From assembly GCA_944472155.2 (NCBI GenBank), contig OX235277.1, forward strand, positions 32,870,804-32,934,803: 64,000 bases of DNA. The letters run 5' to 3'. The position numbers and the translations under genes were made by a program. This document shows positions 35,018 to 46,215 of this stretch, piece by piece (the first letter of the stretch is position 1; every line of letters begins with the position of its first letter). This DNA is from Trichobilharzia szidati (Eukaryota > Platyhelminthes > Trematoda > Strigeidida > Schistosomatidae). The notes beneath the pieces were generated by a model. It worked only from the letters and a program-made list of their open reading frames with translations. It was not told the DNA's origin and made no database searches.

Positions 35018-36190
35018 CACAATCCTTCCAACTGTAAAGTGTGTTATTCAGCATGGATTTTTCCACTCTTGGTTAAGCCGACTTAAGACCATCTACTTCC
35101 GATTACGTATCAGTGTATGGAAGGCAATATTGACTGAGTAGTTATTACCACCCAATCCTGCCTTACTTTGGTGAGGAGAAGAAACTAACTGTGTTGTTCG
35201 TGAACCGAATGCGTGATATCAGCTTATGTTGCTCTCAAATTTTCACCTGGTGCCTACTCTCTAAATTGTTCTCCTCATTCTTGAATATACAGAAAAATGT
35301 CGAGTATTACTCCCAGTTGGATTTCCATTGGCTATAATTACCCAGTGATAGACAAAATGTAAGTTCTGTGTCACGCACTTCCACCCTCTATCCGACTACT
35401 GAGTAGAGTGAACAAGGGAACTGGAAGATGACACACGCTTCATAAGTGGCATTTCTTGCAGCAGTAATTGGTCAATATCACCATGTCATGGAGGTGGTTA
35501 TCAACCAAGAAAATTAGTGCTCCGATTGGAAGGTGGAAATGTTTAAGAAAGCTTGAACCAGTAAATTGCACAACGTGCATTTTGAGAATCTTCGACGAGT
35601 AATTAGGAAACAAACGTGTGCTCAAACTAACTGCGTAACAAGCAATTAAAGATGAAGTATTCTGAAAAATAATGTGATTATGACAGCGCCAATCTATGAA
35701 AGGCTTGGTAGGAGGGAATATTTTTCAATGTTTACATTCATGTACTGGTGGCCGAGGCTCGGAAAGGAGGTGAACTAATTTCTTTTGAACGCACATATCT
35801 GGCTGACTTCTTCAGGTGGATCCCGAAGGTCTCATCTGTATGTAGAAGACTAACTCAAAGGATGCAATGAATATTAGTAGGAATGCGATGAATAATTTTA
35901 CATGCTTTATTAGTATCGCTTTTACTCTCACTACAAACAAGGTGTGCTAGAACAGAGTTGTGAATAGATCTCGTCAACGATTTTTGTGTAATCGTGAAGG
36001 ATGCTGTTCGGAAATCCAATGATGGACAGTCTAACTGGTTTCAGAGGAGCAGTCAAACTGTTGGATATGCACAGAGGAGGTGAAATAAGAAGCGCTTCAA
36101 TATTAAGTGGAATGCAAGTTGTCTGAATAGGAATGACGGATTCAGACTGAATTGAACCTGGATCCAGTACTCCTCACCACCCGATGAAGT
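35013..36190 (+). repeat. Interspersed repeat R1, longest copy
   Basis: The left part matches 8,083-8,870 and the right part matches 11,243-11,768. The right part contains CCACCCGATGAAGTGAC-like ends. No shared open frame, so the nature of the family is unknown. Confidence 0.7.
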
Positions 36191-36934
36191 GACAAAATGA
36201 GCACAAATAACATGAGCTTTTTAATTCTGTGAACACATGACGTTCGTTATAATCTCATACATTTATGAGATACAACGATCTTCTAATGGTTTGCTGTGTT
36301 TATTAATTCACCCATTTGATGAAGTTAAAAATTGCCTCATTCTGAATAACTACCATTAGGTAACTGTATATAAGCTGGACTGTGTGAATTTTGATCTACT
36401 TTTATCTTGAAAAAGCCATGAACAACATAGCGAGAAGTCAGTAGAAACAATATTGCTTTATGTTTTTATTGATTGAGAAATACAAAAGCTGGTATGACAA
36501 TAATCTTCATTGGTGCACAGACAACAGACACTAACAACCGGTCTTGTCTTGTATGCATGTTAAAATTTGACACAGTGAAAGTACAACATTGCGATAATCT
36601 TTGTGCAGTTAATTATGAATTACAAATTGATAACAAATATGAATGAATAAAAGTTGTGAACACAATGTTCAGTAAATGTTTAGGAGATTCGGAACATTCG
36701 GAATTCTGAACATATTTAAATTCCGCAGACTCAAATGCAATCACATGGGAGAATAAGTGAGATGAGTGAATTGTCGTTGATGAAGTTAAGTGAATACTAC
36801 GTTAAAATATGTTACAATTAAGTGAAATCAGATACGAAAATAATGTAGAAACGTCGACGACTGAAAAGCGTCTTGTTGCCTTTGCTAACTACAATGATCG
36901 TAAGCCTTATTGATGAACACTGAGAGGAGAATAT
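36191..36934. other. 3' flank of the micro-exon gene; nothing else recognised
   Basis: AT-rich. On the minus strand this follows the stop codon of the transmembrane exon and probably holds its 3' UTR. AATAAA overlaps the stop itself. A more distal signal was not located with confidence. Confidence 0.35.
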
Positions 36935-37032
36935 TTATTTCACCAATTTCTGTTTACACCATCGTCTATACGAGAAGTAGATAATGGTTAATATCGCCAA
37001 AACTGACACGAGTACTATTGCTACAATGGTAC
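36935..37032 (-). CDS. Last exon: transmembrane helix and cytoplasmic tail
   Basis: After a pyrimidine-rich acceptor (TTCTCCTCCTCCAG) the exon enters in phase 1 and reads TIVAIVLVSVLAILTIIYF, a clear 19-residue hydrophobic helix. SYRRWCKQKLVK and TAA follow. The basic residues after the helix fit a type I topology with a short cytosolic tail. The plus-strand frame over the same bases has no such logic. This exon anchors the gene model. Confidence 0.75.
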
Positions 37033-37935
37033 CTGGAGGAGGAGAATCAAGACAAAAGAGAAACTGGATCATTTTTAATTTCACATGTGGTGAATCGACA
37101 GCATCATATCACAAATTCTTACATATCAATAAATATACTACAGTGATTTCGTTCAATAACATCACTAGTAGATTTCAGCGGAAAACGGTCATTCACATAT
37201 GAATAGATGCTAGTGGGTACGTGCATACAAAATCTTACTTCAATTATAGTCGTCAGGTGAATATAAATAACCTGTCTATATGTAAACGTGTCTATCTTCA
37301 TGCACTTCATGTTCGAATAGCAACATGTGGAGTGAATCTTGCACACTGGATCTACTTATTGGAAGTTCTGTTTGAAAGACTAACAGGAATTAAACGTAAT
37401 GCAGTTTCGTTGAGTTCATTGGTGACAGCGATCTGTGGCAGATAATTCGATCATGGTTCTCAGGAAGAATCATGTGAAAGTATTTCTGAAGTGAGACTGA
37501 AGCACGGACACTGCATCTCGAGTTATTAATACCCTTTAAAGAGAACAGTCATATTGTTTCAAGAATAGTCTTGTGATTTGAGAAAGGTACTAACCTTCCT
37601 GGAAGTAAAGCATGTTGAATGAAAATGTGGTAAGGTCTGGTATTGAACTGAAGAGTGATGCTTGAACGGTGGTTGCTTAACTTCGTCTTTGTCAAGGAAA
37701 CAGATAGTGAAGACAATGTGGGTCAGAAGTAATCGGGCGTTAAATAACGCTGTACATAAATCATGCGAAAGGACTTAAATCATTCCATCCTGTGTTCAAT
37801 ATAGTCAGTTGAACAAATCATAGATATCGGGGTCTCTGTGGGATAACTTTAGGAGATCCCGGAGCAAGTTGAACTGAAACGATTATGCTCCGACTAAGTA
37901 AGTGGAATACGGAGTGTGTTACAAATTAGATTATA
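37033..37935. other. Intron of the micro-exon gene; nothing else recognised
   Basis: Only short frames on both strands and no convincing exon. CTTCCAG|GAAG|GTTAGT near 37,595 on the minus strand is too short to call. Confidence 0.35.
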
Positions 37936-37939
37936 TTAT

Positions 37940-38720
37940 CTTTGCAAAGTTTAATCAAACTGAAAATCCCCGTTGAGTTATATAAAAGAAAAAGCGTTCA
38001 GCAATGTGCATCTGCCAATTCGCCTGCTCGTGTGGAGATAGGAATGTTGTCCGTACCCAGCATTCCTCATCCAAACGTATCATCGAACACTTACCTTCAT
38101 GATTCGCTAAAGAAGAGAAGAAAGATTCCCTCGCCACACTTTTATCCTGAAAGGCTTGATAGAATCTGAACACGAAGCCTACCCGCAAAATAACTTCAAA
38201 ATTATCAACAGAAAACGTGGGAATTTTATTTACAGAGTGCTAATCAAATTCCTTCAAACTCCAGAAGCAATGACAGCTCACAGGGTAAATTCTCAACTCT
38301 GTATACAACAGAAGTTGCTTCAGTGCTAAATCTACACTGGACCTGATCTCGCTTAACACTGCATAAGTAAATCGTATGTCGATTACTCCCTTATTGTGAT
38401 ATTTTCTCCCACCAACCCCTGCTAAATTTCTACACCTTATAACCACTCTTGTCAACTTGATTCTCGTTCAAATATCAGTTGAATGCTACTCAACCCGTTC
38501 GGTAATATTGAGTTACTGAATCTACTTATTTTATTTCATTTCAGTTTCTATCCAATTACCGCTTTTTACATTGTCTAACTGGTTATCTGAAATTTCCAGT
38601 TCAAATGACACATCTTGGCATATATTGCATTTGTTGCTAACAAATTTACTATTCATTTGCGATTTTGAAGCTTGAGGATGATATCACCGAAAAGATATAC
38701 TCTTCGCTGAACATTTTTTC
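37940..38720 (+). repeat. Repeat R3 with Penelope-like fragment, copy 1
   Basis: Bases 37,960-38,110 read CASANSPARVEIGMLSVPS, which matches YASTDSLARVEIGMSAVP at 55.3 kb (minus). Bases 38,225-38,720 are inverted at about 53,700-54,195 and partly repeated at 55,430-55,640. The block sits in an intron. Confidence 0.6.
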
Positions 38721-39297
38721 TCTTATATTTTCTCTCACTGATGGCTTCCATCTCCCTTAATTCACGTCCTCCCACACTATTTATTCTACCTGGAATTCTG
38801 GACAACTGTAGAGCATGATAATGATTCCATCATCTAAATGCTTGAAAATACCTCATGGACAAAAGGGAGGTGTGTAATCATAAAGCATTCTATATTGCTA
38901 TACGAATTGCAGATTCATTTCAATGAAATAAACTATCATTGTGGTGAGGCTAGTTATGAATTTGAGGACAACACAACGAGCACTCAACCGTCCTGTTGAT
39001 TGTAATTATCTTCTTCGTTTTGTTCGCTGTTAGCGATACTTGATCACATGGAAGTATGTGTGTCCAATGGAAGGTAGATACTCTGACCAAGTGATCACTA
39101 CACATAATCAGTATCATCGGGTTCATCAGCTTCGGAGTTACTTCGGAGACAATAGTTCACAGAATGTATACACTTTCTAGTTGTTGAATTCGTTGGAATT
39201 TTGTTTGTTAATTACATGATATGGAAGAGTCTATTCACCTCTAAACTCCTCCCAATATAGTTTCATAGTTGTTTTCAATCCACATTTAATATTATTA

Positions 39298-39485
39298 GGT
39301 GGTTGGAGGCAATCGGCAGGAAGCCTTGGACCTAGGTTTCGTGCTAGTTGGCACTCGTCAGCAAGGCGTATCTGCAACCTTGAAGGAACTCATGTCCCTT
39401 CTGAGATTCGAACCCGCGTCACCCAGTGCTGCAGTCAGAGACGTTACCACTGAGCTATTCGGGCTCGCGATTGACCTCCTGTAGG
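39298..39485 (-). repeat. SM-alpha-like SINE with tRNA head
   Basis: On the minus strand the head starts at about 39,468 with AATAGCTCAGTGGTAACG (A-box region) and GGGTTCGAATCTC (B box), typical of a tRNA-derived pol III promoter. A complete hammerhead fold follows at 39,367-39,323. The 3' tail is cut at 39,298. Tail and half-ribozyme pieces of the same family lie in opposing orientations at 39,505-39,757. Confidence 0.8.
39323..39367 (-). ncRNA. Hammerhead ribozyme, complete core
   Basis: On the minus strand: stem I GCCUUG pairs with CAAGGC (6 bp), core CUGACGA, stem II GUGC pairs with GCAC around a 6-nt loop, core GAAA. A short stem III (CC with GG, 2-nt loop) ends in GGUC, so cleavage is expected after that C (between 39,329 and 39,328). 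All conserved core bases are present. Hammerheads in schistosome SM-alpha SINEs are known and active. The stem II sequence is close to that family. Confidence 0.85.
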
Positions 39486-39499
39486 ACTGTAGTAGATAT

Positions 39500-39757
39500 T
39501 TTGATTTGACACTATGAACTAGTGTTATGCGTCTAGTCCTCTCTTTGGTGAAGACTGAATTCTATCAGTCACGAAACCTAGGTCCAAGGCTTCCTGCCGA
39601 TTGCCTCCAACCACCTAACATCATCACAAACTATGTACACCGTGATGGCGAGCTACCTAGAATGGTGGCCACATTACAACTTGACTGATAGAATTCAGTC
39701 TTCACCAAAGAGAGGACTAGACGCATAACACTAGTTCATAGTGTCAAATCAAAACAT
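39500..39757. repeat. Scrambled SINE pieces forming an inverted repeat
   Basis: Bases 39,505-39,570 (a SINE tail, minus) are inverted at 39,684-39,755. Between them, from about 39,570, lies a plus-oriented SINE truncated within the ribozyme (CACGAAACCTAGGTCCAAGG). The join CTATCAGT/CACGAAAC fuses tail to half-ribozyme. Confidence 0.7.
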
Positions 39758-39914
39758 TTAATATTCGAATGGATACAGATGAATTACTCATCATTAAACA
39801 CATTTTTGTGTACATTTATGTACGCCTCGCAAAATACAACAGTCTGACTTATTGTCAGTCAATCATAATGATCTCGTTAGCTCTACCTGGGATGGACAGG
39901 AATTTCATAAATTC

Positions 39915-41654
39915 ATTAAAAATGCCCATTAAAATTTTCAAAAGAATAGACACTGAACAAAGAGAACTCTTTTCGATAAATTCTTCATCAGGTTCTACAA
40001 TTATATATACATTATAATGAATGAATGAATTAGTCTTATGAACGACATTAATGTTTAAATAACATCAAATCAATAATATTGATAAATTACAGCTGAACTG
40101 CATCAACATTAATTAAACTGAATGTCAGAATAATTAGGAAAGGTAATGGTAAAAATTCATGAGTTTATAGTCTCTACTGAGGGCCAGGGCAGTAGTAGGG
40201 GCTGGACTTGTTTCTTTTGGACACAGAGCGCTGGTTGTTTGAGGCGAATTGCAATAGCCTCTGCTGTTTGGAGTAAGCGGTGCTTCGAGGATTTTGGTAG
40301 TTTGTTGGGCACCCGGTATATTATGGAGAAGGATTCGTCTACGCTGGCTTTGTGACCGGTTTGCACCAGATGGTCTAATATTGAGCTGTTAATACTTTTA
40401 ACTACACCTTTACTTAGCCATAGTGGAATATGTTCCCGAGCACGAAAAATCAAGTTCCTAGAGCAACGGCCAACATAACTCGCTCCACAAGCGCAGTTGA
40501 ATTGATAAATACAATTTGAAGTGGCCAGTCTAGGTACTTCATCTTTCAGTCGAGGTAGCACCATCGGTCTTGTAGAGAATAAGATGTGTAGTTCGCCAGC
40601 ATTAAAAGTCCTTTGAACTGCTTTTCTTAATTTCTTTGTAATTAACTCACTTGGTTTATCGCCCTTGAATTGTAGTCGTATATAAAGGGGCTTCTTGTTT
40701 ACCGATAGTGGGTCGTCCTTTTCGGCCTTCTTCGTCATATGTTTCTTGATAAACTTGTCAGGATAACCATTTTCAATTAAAGTATCATATACGATGTTTA
40801 ATTCATCTTTAATTACTTCCTCAGAGCATATAGCTCTAACTCTGTGGCTAAGGGTCTTCACCAAATTCCTTTTGTATTTGATGGGAACGAAGCTATGAAA
40901 GTGTGTATATTGTCCCGTCCAAGTACTTTTTCTATGTAAATTTCTTTTTATGCTTCCGTCTGGTTTTCTTGTAAGTAGGACATCGAGGAAGGCAATTCTG
41001 TCTTGGGATTCCTCCTCGCATGTGAATTTCATAGCCGGATGTACTTCATTAAATTCAGTAATTATTGTAGTCCTATCGGAAGCATTATCACAAAGAATAA
41101 AGGTGTCATCCATATATCGGCAATAAAATGAGAGCTTTCTGATAAGGTTGTTCAGAGGTCCATTTTCTAGCTTACTTAGAAAGAAATCAGCCAGAATTGG
41201 ACCTAATGGGGAGCCCATTGCCACCCCGTCCACTTGCCTGTAAAGCGTGCCGTCAAATTTGAAGTTAACATTCATAGTACATCTTAATATCAATTCTTTT
41301 AGGATTTCAATATGGATTCCAATGTTTATCGACTGCTTGTCCACTTGTTCACATATATAATTAACTGTTTCTATTAGAGGTACATTTGTGAATAATGATG
41401 TTATGTCCAAAGATATCATGGTTTTTTCCTTGATATTAATATCTTTTATTTTGTCTACGAATTCGAATACATCTTTGACACTATATTTCACTATCTTCTC
41501 ATGCAATGGTTTGAGAATATTTACTAACCATCTAGCTAGAGCATGGTAGGGCGAATTTATTTATTTAAACATTAATGTCGTTCATAAGACTAATTCATTC
41601 ATTCATTATAATGTATATATAATTGTAGAACCTGATGAAGAATTTATCGAAAAG
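39915..41654 (-). mobile_element. Penelope-like retroelement with 13-bp target duplication
   Basis: ATTTCATAAATTC occurs at 39,902-39,914 and 41,655-41,667. Inside, an approximately 100-bp sequence at 39,957-40,058 is repeated inverted at 41,560-41,654, a terminal layout known for Penelope elements. Between lies the RT/GIY-YIG frame. The inverted copies both carry CCTGATGAAGAATTTATCGAAA, which recalls a hammerhead core but lacks a good stem II. The element is 5'-truncated within RT. Confidence 0.85.
40157..41506 (-). CDS. Penelope-like reverse transcriptase with GIY-YIG endonuclease
   Basis: 449 codons, open to the stop. RT blocks: SLDITSLFTNVPLIETVNYI (about residue 33), GVAMGSPLGPILADFFLSKL (about 94), catalytic YMDDTF (about 130) and FLDVLLTRKPDGSIKRNL (about 172). 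The C-terminal GIY-YIG domain reads CIYQFNCACGASYVGRCSRN, then RAREH (about 335-372). Both catalytic regions look intact. Homology continues upstream of the ATG in the same frame (HALARWLVNILKPL) to about 41,550, so the protein is N-terminally truncated: the full family usually has a longer N-terminus with the first RT motifs. It lies in an intron, on the same strand as the host gene. Confidence 0.9.
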   Translation of the reverse strand: MHEKIVKYSVKDVFEFVDKIKDINIKEKTMISLDITSLFTNVPLIETVNYICEQVDKQSINIGIHIEILKELILRCTMNVNFKFDGTLYRQVDGVAMGSPLGPILADFFLSKLENGPLNNLIRKLSFYCRYMDDTFILCDNASDRTTIITEFNEVHPAMKFTCEEESQDRIAFLDVLLTRKPDGSIKRNLHRKSTWTGQYTHFHSFVPIKYKRNLVKTLSHRVRAICSEEVIKDELNIVYDTLIENGYPDKFIKKHMTKKAEKDDPLSVNKKPLYIRLQFKGDKPSELITKKLRKAVQRTFNAGELHILFSTRPMVLPRLKDEVPRLATSNCIYQFNCACGASYVGRCSRNLIFRAREHIPLWLSKGVVKSINSSILDHLVQTGHKASVDESFSIIYRVPNKLPKSSKHRLLQTAEAIAIRLKQPALCVQKKQVQPLLLPWPSVETINS

Positions 41655-41710
41655 ATTTCATAAATTCCCAATTCTAGATCATCTGTGACCAGATCTTAAA
41701 AATATCATTT

Positions 41711-41857
41711 CGTTAGAGAAAGAAAGACCAGATTTGCAGTATAAAATGATATCAGCTGCAGCTGATGAGAGCCTGTGAAATAGAATGATATCATTTTATA
41801 TTGCCAAATCTGGTCTTTCTTTCTCTATCGAAATTTATCAAGGGAACCAAATGTATG
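41711..41857. mobile_element. 147-bp hairpin insertion with exact 13-bp TSD
   Basis: AAAAATATCATTT at 41,698-41,710 repeats exactly at 41,858-41,870. Inverted arms 41,711-41,754 and 41,786-41,834 flank a centre containing CTGATGAGAGCCTGTGAAA. No coding capacity. Insertion mode resembles the Penelope copy next to it. Confidence 0.8.
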
Positions 41858-42317
41858 AAAAATATCATTTTTGATGACAGTGGTTGATCATTTGAGAAGA
41901 TGAATGTAATTCGTAGCAAGATGACAATAATTTCATTCTGAATACGTCAGGAAAGTGAGTAAATATGCTTAACAATATCAAATTTTGTGGAACTGAAGGT
42001 GGCACGAAGAAGTAAACAAGAAACTCTTTGTTTTCTCTTTTCAGACTTTCAAAGTTTCAGTTGTTGAATTTCAATTGACATATCAGAGAATTGAGAAGTG
42101 CTTGTTGAATGCACAGACGCTGCATGGATGCTCCGTGGAATACTGATGACTCGTGTTGACAGTGAATGTCACATTATTCATAAAAATAAAATTGAGTCAG
42201 TGAAAATAAATCACAGTGTTCAATATACATGCACTAAATCAATGGATGAATAGATGTTTGAAGAAGAACCCCAAATGTATATATATAAATATATCGGTAA
42301 ATGCTTTACGAACTCAC

Positions 42318-42365
42318 CAATATGAATACGGTTAGATGAACTGCCGCTCACTCGAAGGAGTAAGT
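42318..42365 (-). CDS. 48-nt micro-exon
   Basis: Acceptor CTTTTTTTATTTAG, donor GTGAGT. Phase 1 in and out, encoding LLLRVSGSSSNRIHI plus split codons. It joins the stalk exon at 44.3 kb to the transmembrane exon in frame (His and Gly codons formed at the junctions). Confidence 0.65.
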
Positions 42366-43240
42366 CTAAATAAAAAAAGGAAAATTTGTAGTTAACACTT
42401 TAGTTGAATTGAGGAAATATTTCGGGACTGCAGTCATCACGTCTGACGCCAAAGCGTTGATGTATGTTTGTGTGTATGTATGTAAACAACACCATATATC
42501 GAATAGCATAAATATGTAAATAAGCCAATTCCAAAGCTGTAATCAATTAGCTCCTGACAACTTTGTATTAATTGCATCGTAGTTCTTGACGAAATACAGC
42601 ACTATCAGATTTCATTATGATATACAGGCATCCTCAATACACTGAAATCTCTCTTATTGAAATCTGCCAATAAGAGAATTATTAGTTCTCTATCAGCGTT
42701 GAATAAACCTCAGTGTAGATTTGCTGTAACTAGGAAGTTGCTTAATTGACATAATGCTCTGTTATGAAAAGTAGTCATGGGTGGTTGAATCCAAGTCGAC
42801 TTGTAACAACTCATACTTCAGTATTTAACGCCTAGCACTTCTTCATTTCTCGTGTTCCCGGTGGATGACAGAATTTTGTCAGTGTCGCTTGTTGTCGTTT
42901 TAATAATGACAGCTGCAGATTTTTGAGTTTTACAAGCACGTCGACAGTATTCACACAGACTCCTATTTCAGTTATCTAGAGGTCTGATAACGTCATTAAT
43001 TCAGAAGGCGAAATATGTGATCTTAACAAATGTAAATATGAGAGACACAAGTTGCAAGTGATATACCACAATTCATTATTTCGGGAAGAATGTTGATCAG
43101 ATGAGTAATGTTGAAGTCATGCGAAATCTGTTTAGAATGGAGTGAACATTCGTTCAGGAAAACATCATTGTTGCAGTGTCAACTTAGTTGAAAACAAGAT
43201 AAAAATTTGAATTACTAGTAAAGGACGATAAAAACACGTA
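42366..43240. other. Intron sequence; nothing recognised
   Basis: No convincing exon, repeat or RNA. Confidence 0.35.
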
Positions 43241-43244
43241 CTCT

Positions 43245-43560
43245 GATAGGACACTTATTGGTGTCATGTGTCTAGTCCTTTGATTACTGCTGACTGAATT
43301 CTATCAGTCAAGTTTGAAATGTGGTCAACATGCTAGGTAGCTCGTAAACCAGTTCCACTCAAACGTGTTGTTGTTAGATGGTTGGAGGTAATCGGCAGGA
43401 AGCCTTGAAACTAAGTTTCATCCTTTTTGGTGCTCGTCAGCAAGGTGTATATGGAATTTTGAGGGAACCCATATCTCTTCCTAGACTTAAACGAGCGTCA
43501 CCCAGTGCTGGAATGGAAGGCGTTACCACTGAGCTGGCCGGTCTGGCGAATTAACTCATC
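43245..43560 (-). repeat. SM-alpha-like SINE, full-length but decayed ribozyme
   Basis: Tail at 43,250, tRNA-like head at 43,555 (minus: CCAGCTCAGTGGTAACGCC). The ribozyme region, about 43,446-43,402, keeps CUGACGA, GAAA and stem I (CCUUG with CAAGG). Stem II is largely unpaired and the cleavage triplet is changed (GUUU), so it should be inactive. Confidence 0.7.
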
Positions 43561-43664
43561 TACGGTTATTTTTATTTCATTGCAAATTTGACTGCTAGAA
43601 TTCAGTCTACAGTTAACAAGCTATAGTCACAAGATACTTGATAGCATACAAAATAGTCATACAG

Positions 43665-43760
43665 GAGGTCAGTCGCGAAACAGAATCGCTCAGTGGTAAT
43701 ATCTCATACTGCAAGACTGTGAGAAGTGAACTTGAATCTCAGAAGGGCATGCGTCAGATT
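43665..43760 (+). repeat. SINE head fragment
   Basis: GAATCGCTCAGTGGTAATATC and GAACTTGAATCTCAG give tRNA-like A and B boxes, in opposite orientation to the SINE at 43.25-43.56 kb. Confidence 0.6.
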
Positions 43761-44079
43761 AAGATTTCACATACACCACGCAGAGGAGTGTGTGTGAAAG
43801 ATAAGTCTGTTAAGGTGAAAAGATAGAAGAAAACTAAGAGGAGGGTAAATTCAAAAAATTTTGAAAACAGTTAAGATTACAGAACACACAGCGAAAATAG
43901 AGAGCCTGATATAAACAAAATAAACGAAGAAGAAAATATGGGCAAAATAAAGAAGAAAAAATGCCACAGAGGATACGTAGGCATAAAAGAAAAAAAAAAA
44001 CTCAATTAGAGATAATCAGAAAAAATTCTTATCAATCAACAAATCTACCACAAACATCCAAGACAAGAAAATATGCCAT
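43761..44079. other. Intron sequence, A-rich; nothing recognised
   Basis: Purine-rich stretch with an A10 run at about 43,990. Confidence 0.35.
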
Positions 44080-45019
44080 ATGACCATCTGAACCGCAATC
44101 AACTTGCAGATTGCATACTGACTGCATCGCCTAGTTCACAAATCACAGATGTCACTACTCACCAGTTCAGTCTCACGAGTGGTGACACATTGCAGACAAA
44201 TGACGCCATCTGTCTCCCGCTCAATCTCTCTCTCTCTCTCCCTTTCTCTCGCTTTATCCAACTCTATCTGCATCTCTGACTTTTTCAGTTATTGGTGAGA
44301 AATGAAGTGGACTCACGTGTCGTGGTTTCTACAGGCGACGCCATCTCCTTCGCCGTGGTAACTGCAGCTTCTGAAGAAGGTGAAAATCACATGCATCCGA
44401 ATTAGAAATCGACAAATGCATCATTTTATGTAAGGAGGTTGACTTGACCTCGAGGATATCGTCACGTCGCTCTGTGTATACTTGTTCACGTGAGATGTCT
44501 GGAGCGTGTTCAGTCTTCCTCTGTGGGTGGGTGGTTGGCTGGGTGTATACAGTGTTACTGTCACTTGTTGAAAATCACATCATTCCCGTGGTTAATGATT
44601 TCCACTTCGACTGTGTATTCACGTATATTCGTCTAATGTCTAGTCTCTCTCAGTAAACGCCTCCATTTCTTTCATTCGGCCAACAATCAATCAGTTGACA
44701 TTTGCTTCATCATCACATCGTGTTACAACTCTACCGAATAGAATAGTGGTATTCTCAAACACCTTGATTCTCTTCCCTCTCATCTGTCATCCTCAAGCCG
44801 AAATGATCGCTTCCACCCACATTCAGAATACACCTCTACTCCTTCGTCAAGCCTTGCACACAGATGTACGACGAGAACATGTGTGATGGGACTATCGGAA
44901 CTGCAATCAACTTGCAGATTGCATACTGACTGCATCGCCCAGTTCACAAATCACAGATGTCACTACTCACCAGTTCAGTCTCACGAGTAGTGACACATTG
45001 CAGGCAAACGACGCCATCT
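44080..45019 (-). repeat. 808-bp repeat unit, copy in intron (1.16 units)
   Basis: Near-identical to units at 47.0-47.8, 58.2-60.0 and 63.2-64.0 kb. Includes the 54-nt exon, a (CT)n run and two conserved plus-strand frames of 70 and 63 codons that I regard as passengers. Confidence 0.9.
44317..44370 (-). CDS. 54-nt micro-exon, type a, copy 1
   Basis: Acceptor TTTTCACCTTCTTCAG, donor GTGAGT, phase 1. Encodes AAVTTAKEMASPVETTT, a Thr/Ser-rich stalk segment open to O-glycosylation. Identical copies at 47,015 and 63,583. Copies at 58,720 and 59,528 carry one Pro-to-Ala change. Confidence 0.7.
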
Positions 45020-45388
45020 TCTTCTCTGTCTGTTTTTCTATCTTATCGTCACTTGGTGTTTTTTAACACATGGAATATGATTATTTTCTGTTCTTCTTTG
45101 CAATTTGTCTTTTTTTTCTCATGTTTTAAACCATGCTGAATGCGAGGATGCTGTTTTTTCAATAATGAGGAACTTGAAATGCTCCGCTTGTTTTTCTTAT
45201 ATTTTATATAATATTCAGATTTTAACATCCGTAGAAATAACTCGGTAGCTTCACACTCTGAACAAATATCTGAGTCTTTGTATTTATTCGAGTGAAGTCG
45301 GTGATAGGACCGTCAATTATAAATACTACCTTCGTATATCAACTAGCAAACTCGATCAGTCAGTTCATCACTAGCATTCTGGACTCAC

Positions 45389-45448
45389 CACTGATTATTT
45401 CGCCGTCTTCCTCCTCGTCTGCTTGACTTTGATGTTCTACCCGGCTTC
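45389..45448 (-). CDS. 60-nt micro-exon, copy 1
   Basis: Acceptor CATTTGTTTCAG, donor GTGAGT, phase 1. Encodes SRVEHQSQADEEEDGEIIS, very acidic. The paralog at 48,604 differs at about half of the residues while keeping both splice sites, frame and length. Confidence 0.7.
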
Positions 45449-46161
45449 CTGAAACAAATGTATCCTGGTTTAATTAATGCAAGATACTTCTTATATTTAT
45501 GTATACAAGATTTCATTTTCAGACAGTTTAACCGATTCTCTAACATTTCACCACATCCCAGATATCCTTTTAGGCTACTGAAATGATTCAGTATGTAGTG
45601 TGTCTCCGGTGTGTCTACTGAGTATTTCATCATTGGGTTTATTGGCGAAGAGAAGGAATGGAAAGAATTTTGTTTATTTATTCTGTATCGGCGTCGTCGG
45701 TCAATACTTCTCATCCTGAAATATATGTATCGTATAATGGACAGTACATTTATTGTTTCGACTTGTCTCTGGTCTCAGGAGGACGAGTATTTTGACAGTG
45801 GCAGGAGAAACACTAACGTTCGTGTACAGCTCAACTCGTGTAGTCGGTATCATAATCAGAGTGCATGGAGAACAAGATATTTATACGCTGAAATAACTCT
45901 TTGCATTTTTACTTGCTTCAGTGTATTTCTTACAGTTCATTTCCGTTATTTTGATTATAACTACCCTTATTTATCTCTCACACAACTGAATTCATTTAGA
46001 GGATCAAAAATGAATGGAAACTAGATGTAGAGTGGATGATGCTGGAAATATGAGGAAACACTTGCCTCAAACCCACCAATGCTACCCCAAACAAAATATG
46101 GAGAGTATACTTGCATGCAATCCCTTAACAAGTGAGATGAGTGAAAGTTAAACGAACTCAC

Positions 46162-46215
46162 CTGACGACGCTGACTTGACTTCCTCCTCCTCGATGTCTG
46201 ACATCTGTGGGGATT
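46162..46215 (-). CDS. 54-nt micro-exon, type b, copy 1
   Basis: Acceptor TTTCTTATTCAG, donor GTGAGT, phase 1. Encodes SPQMSDIEEEEVKSASS. The paralog at 49,785 differs at five of 17 residues. Most of the nine base changes alter the protein. Confidence 0.7.

Noticed and set aside
38097..38148. Apparent minus-strand exon with CTTTCAG acceptor and GTAAGT donor
   Set aside because: 52 nt, wrong phase (a stop in phase 1). The donor lies in plus-strand Penelope-like sequence that recurs at 55.3 kb.
39298..39484. 61-codon plus frame across the SINE
   Set aside because: Antisense to a pol III-type SINE with no protein features.
41500..41660. Fully functional hammerhead at the Penelope ends
   Set aside because: CTGATGA and GAAA are present, but stem II cannot form properly and no stem III with a cleavage triplet is evident.
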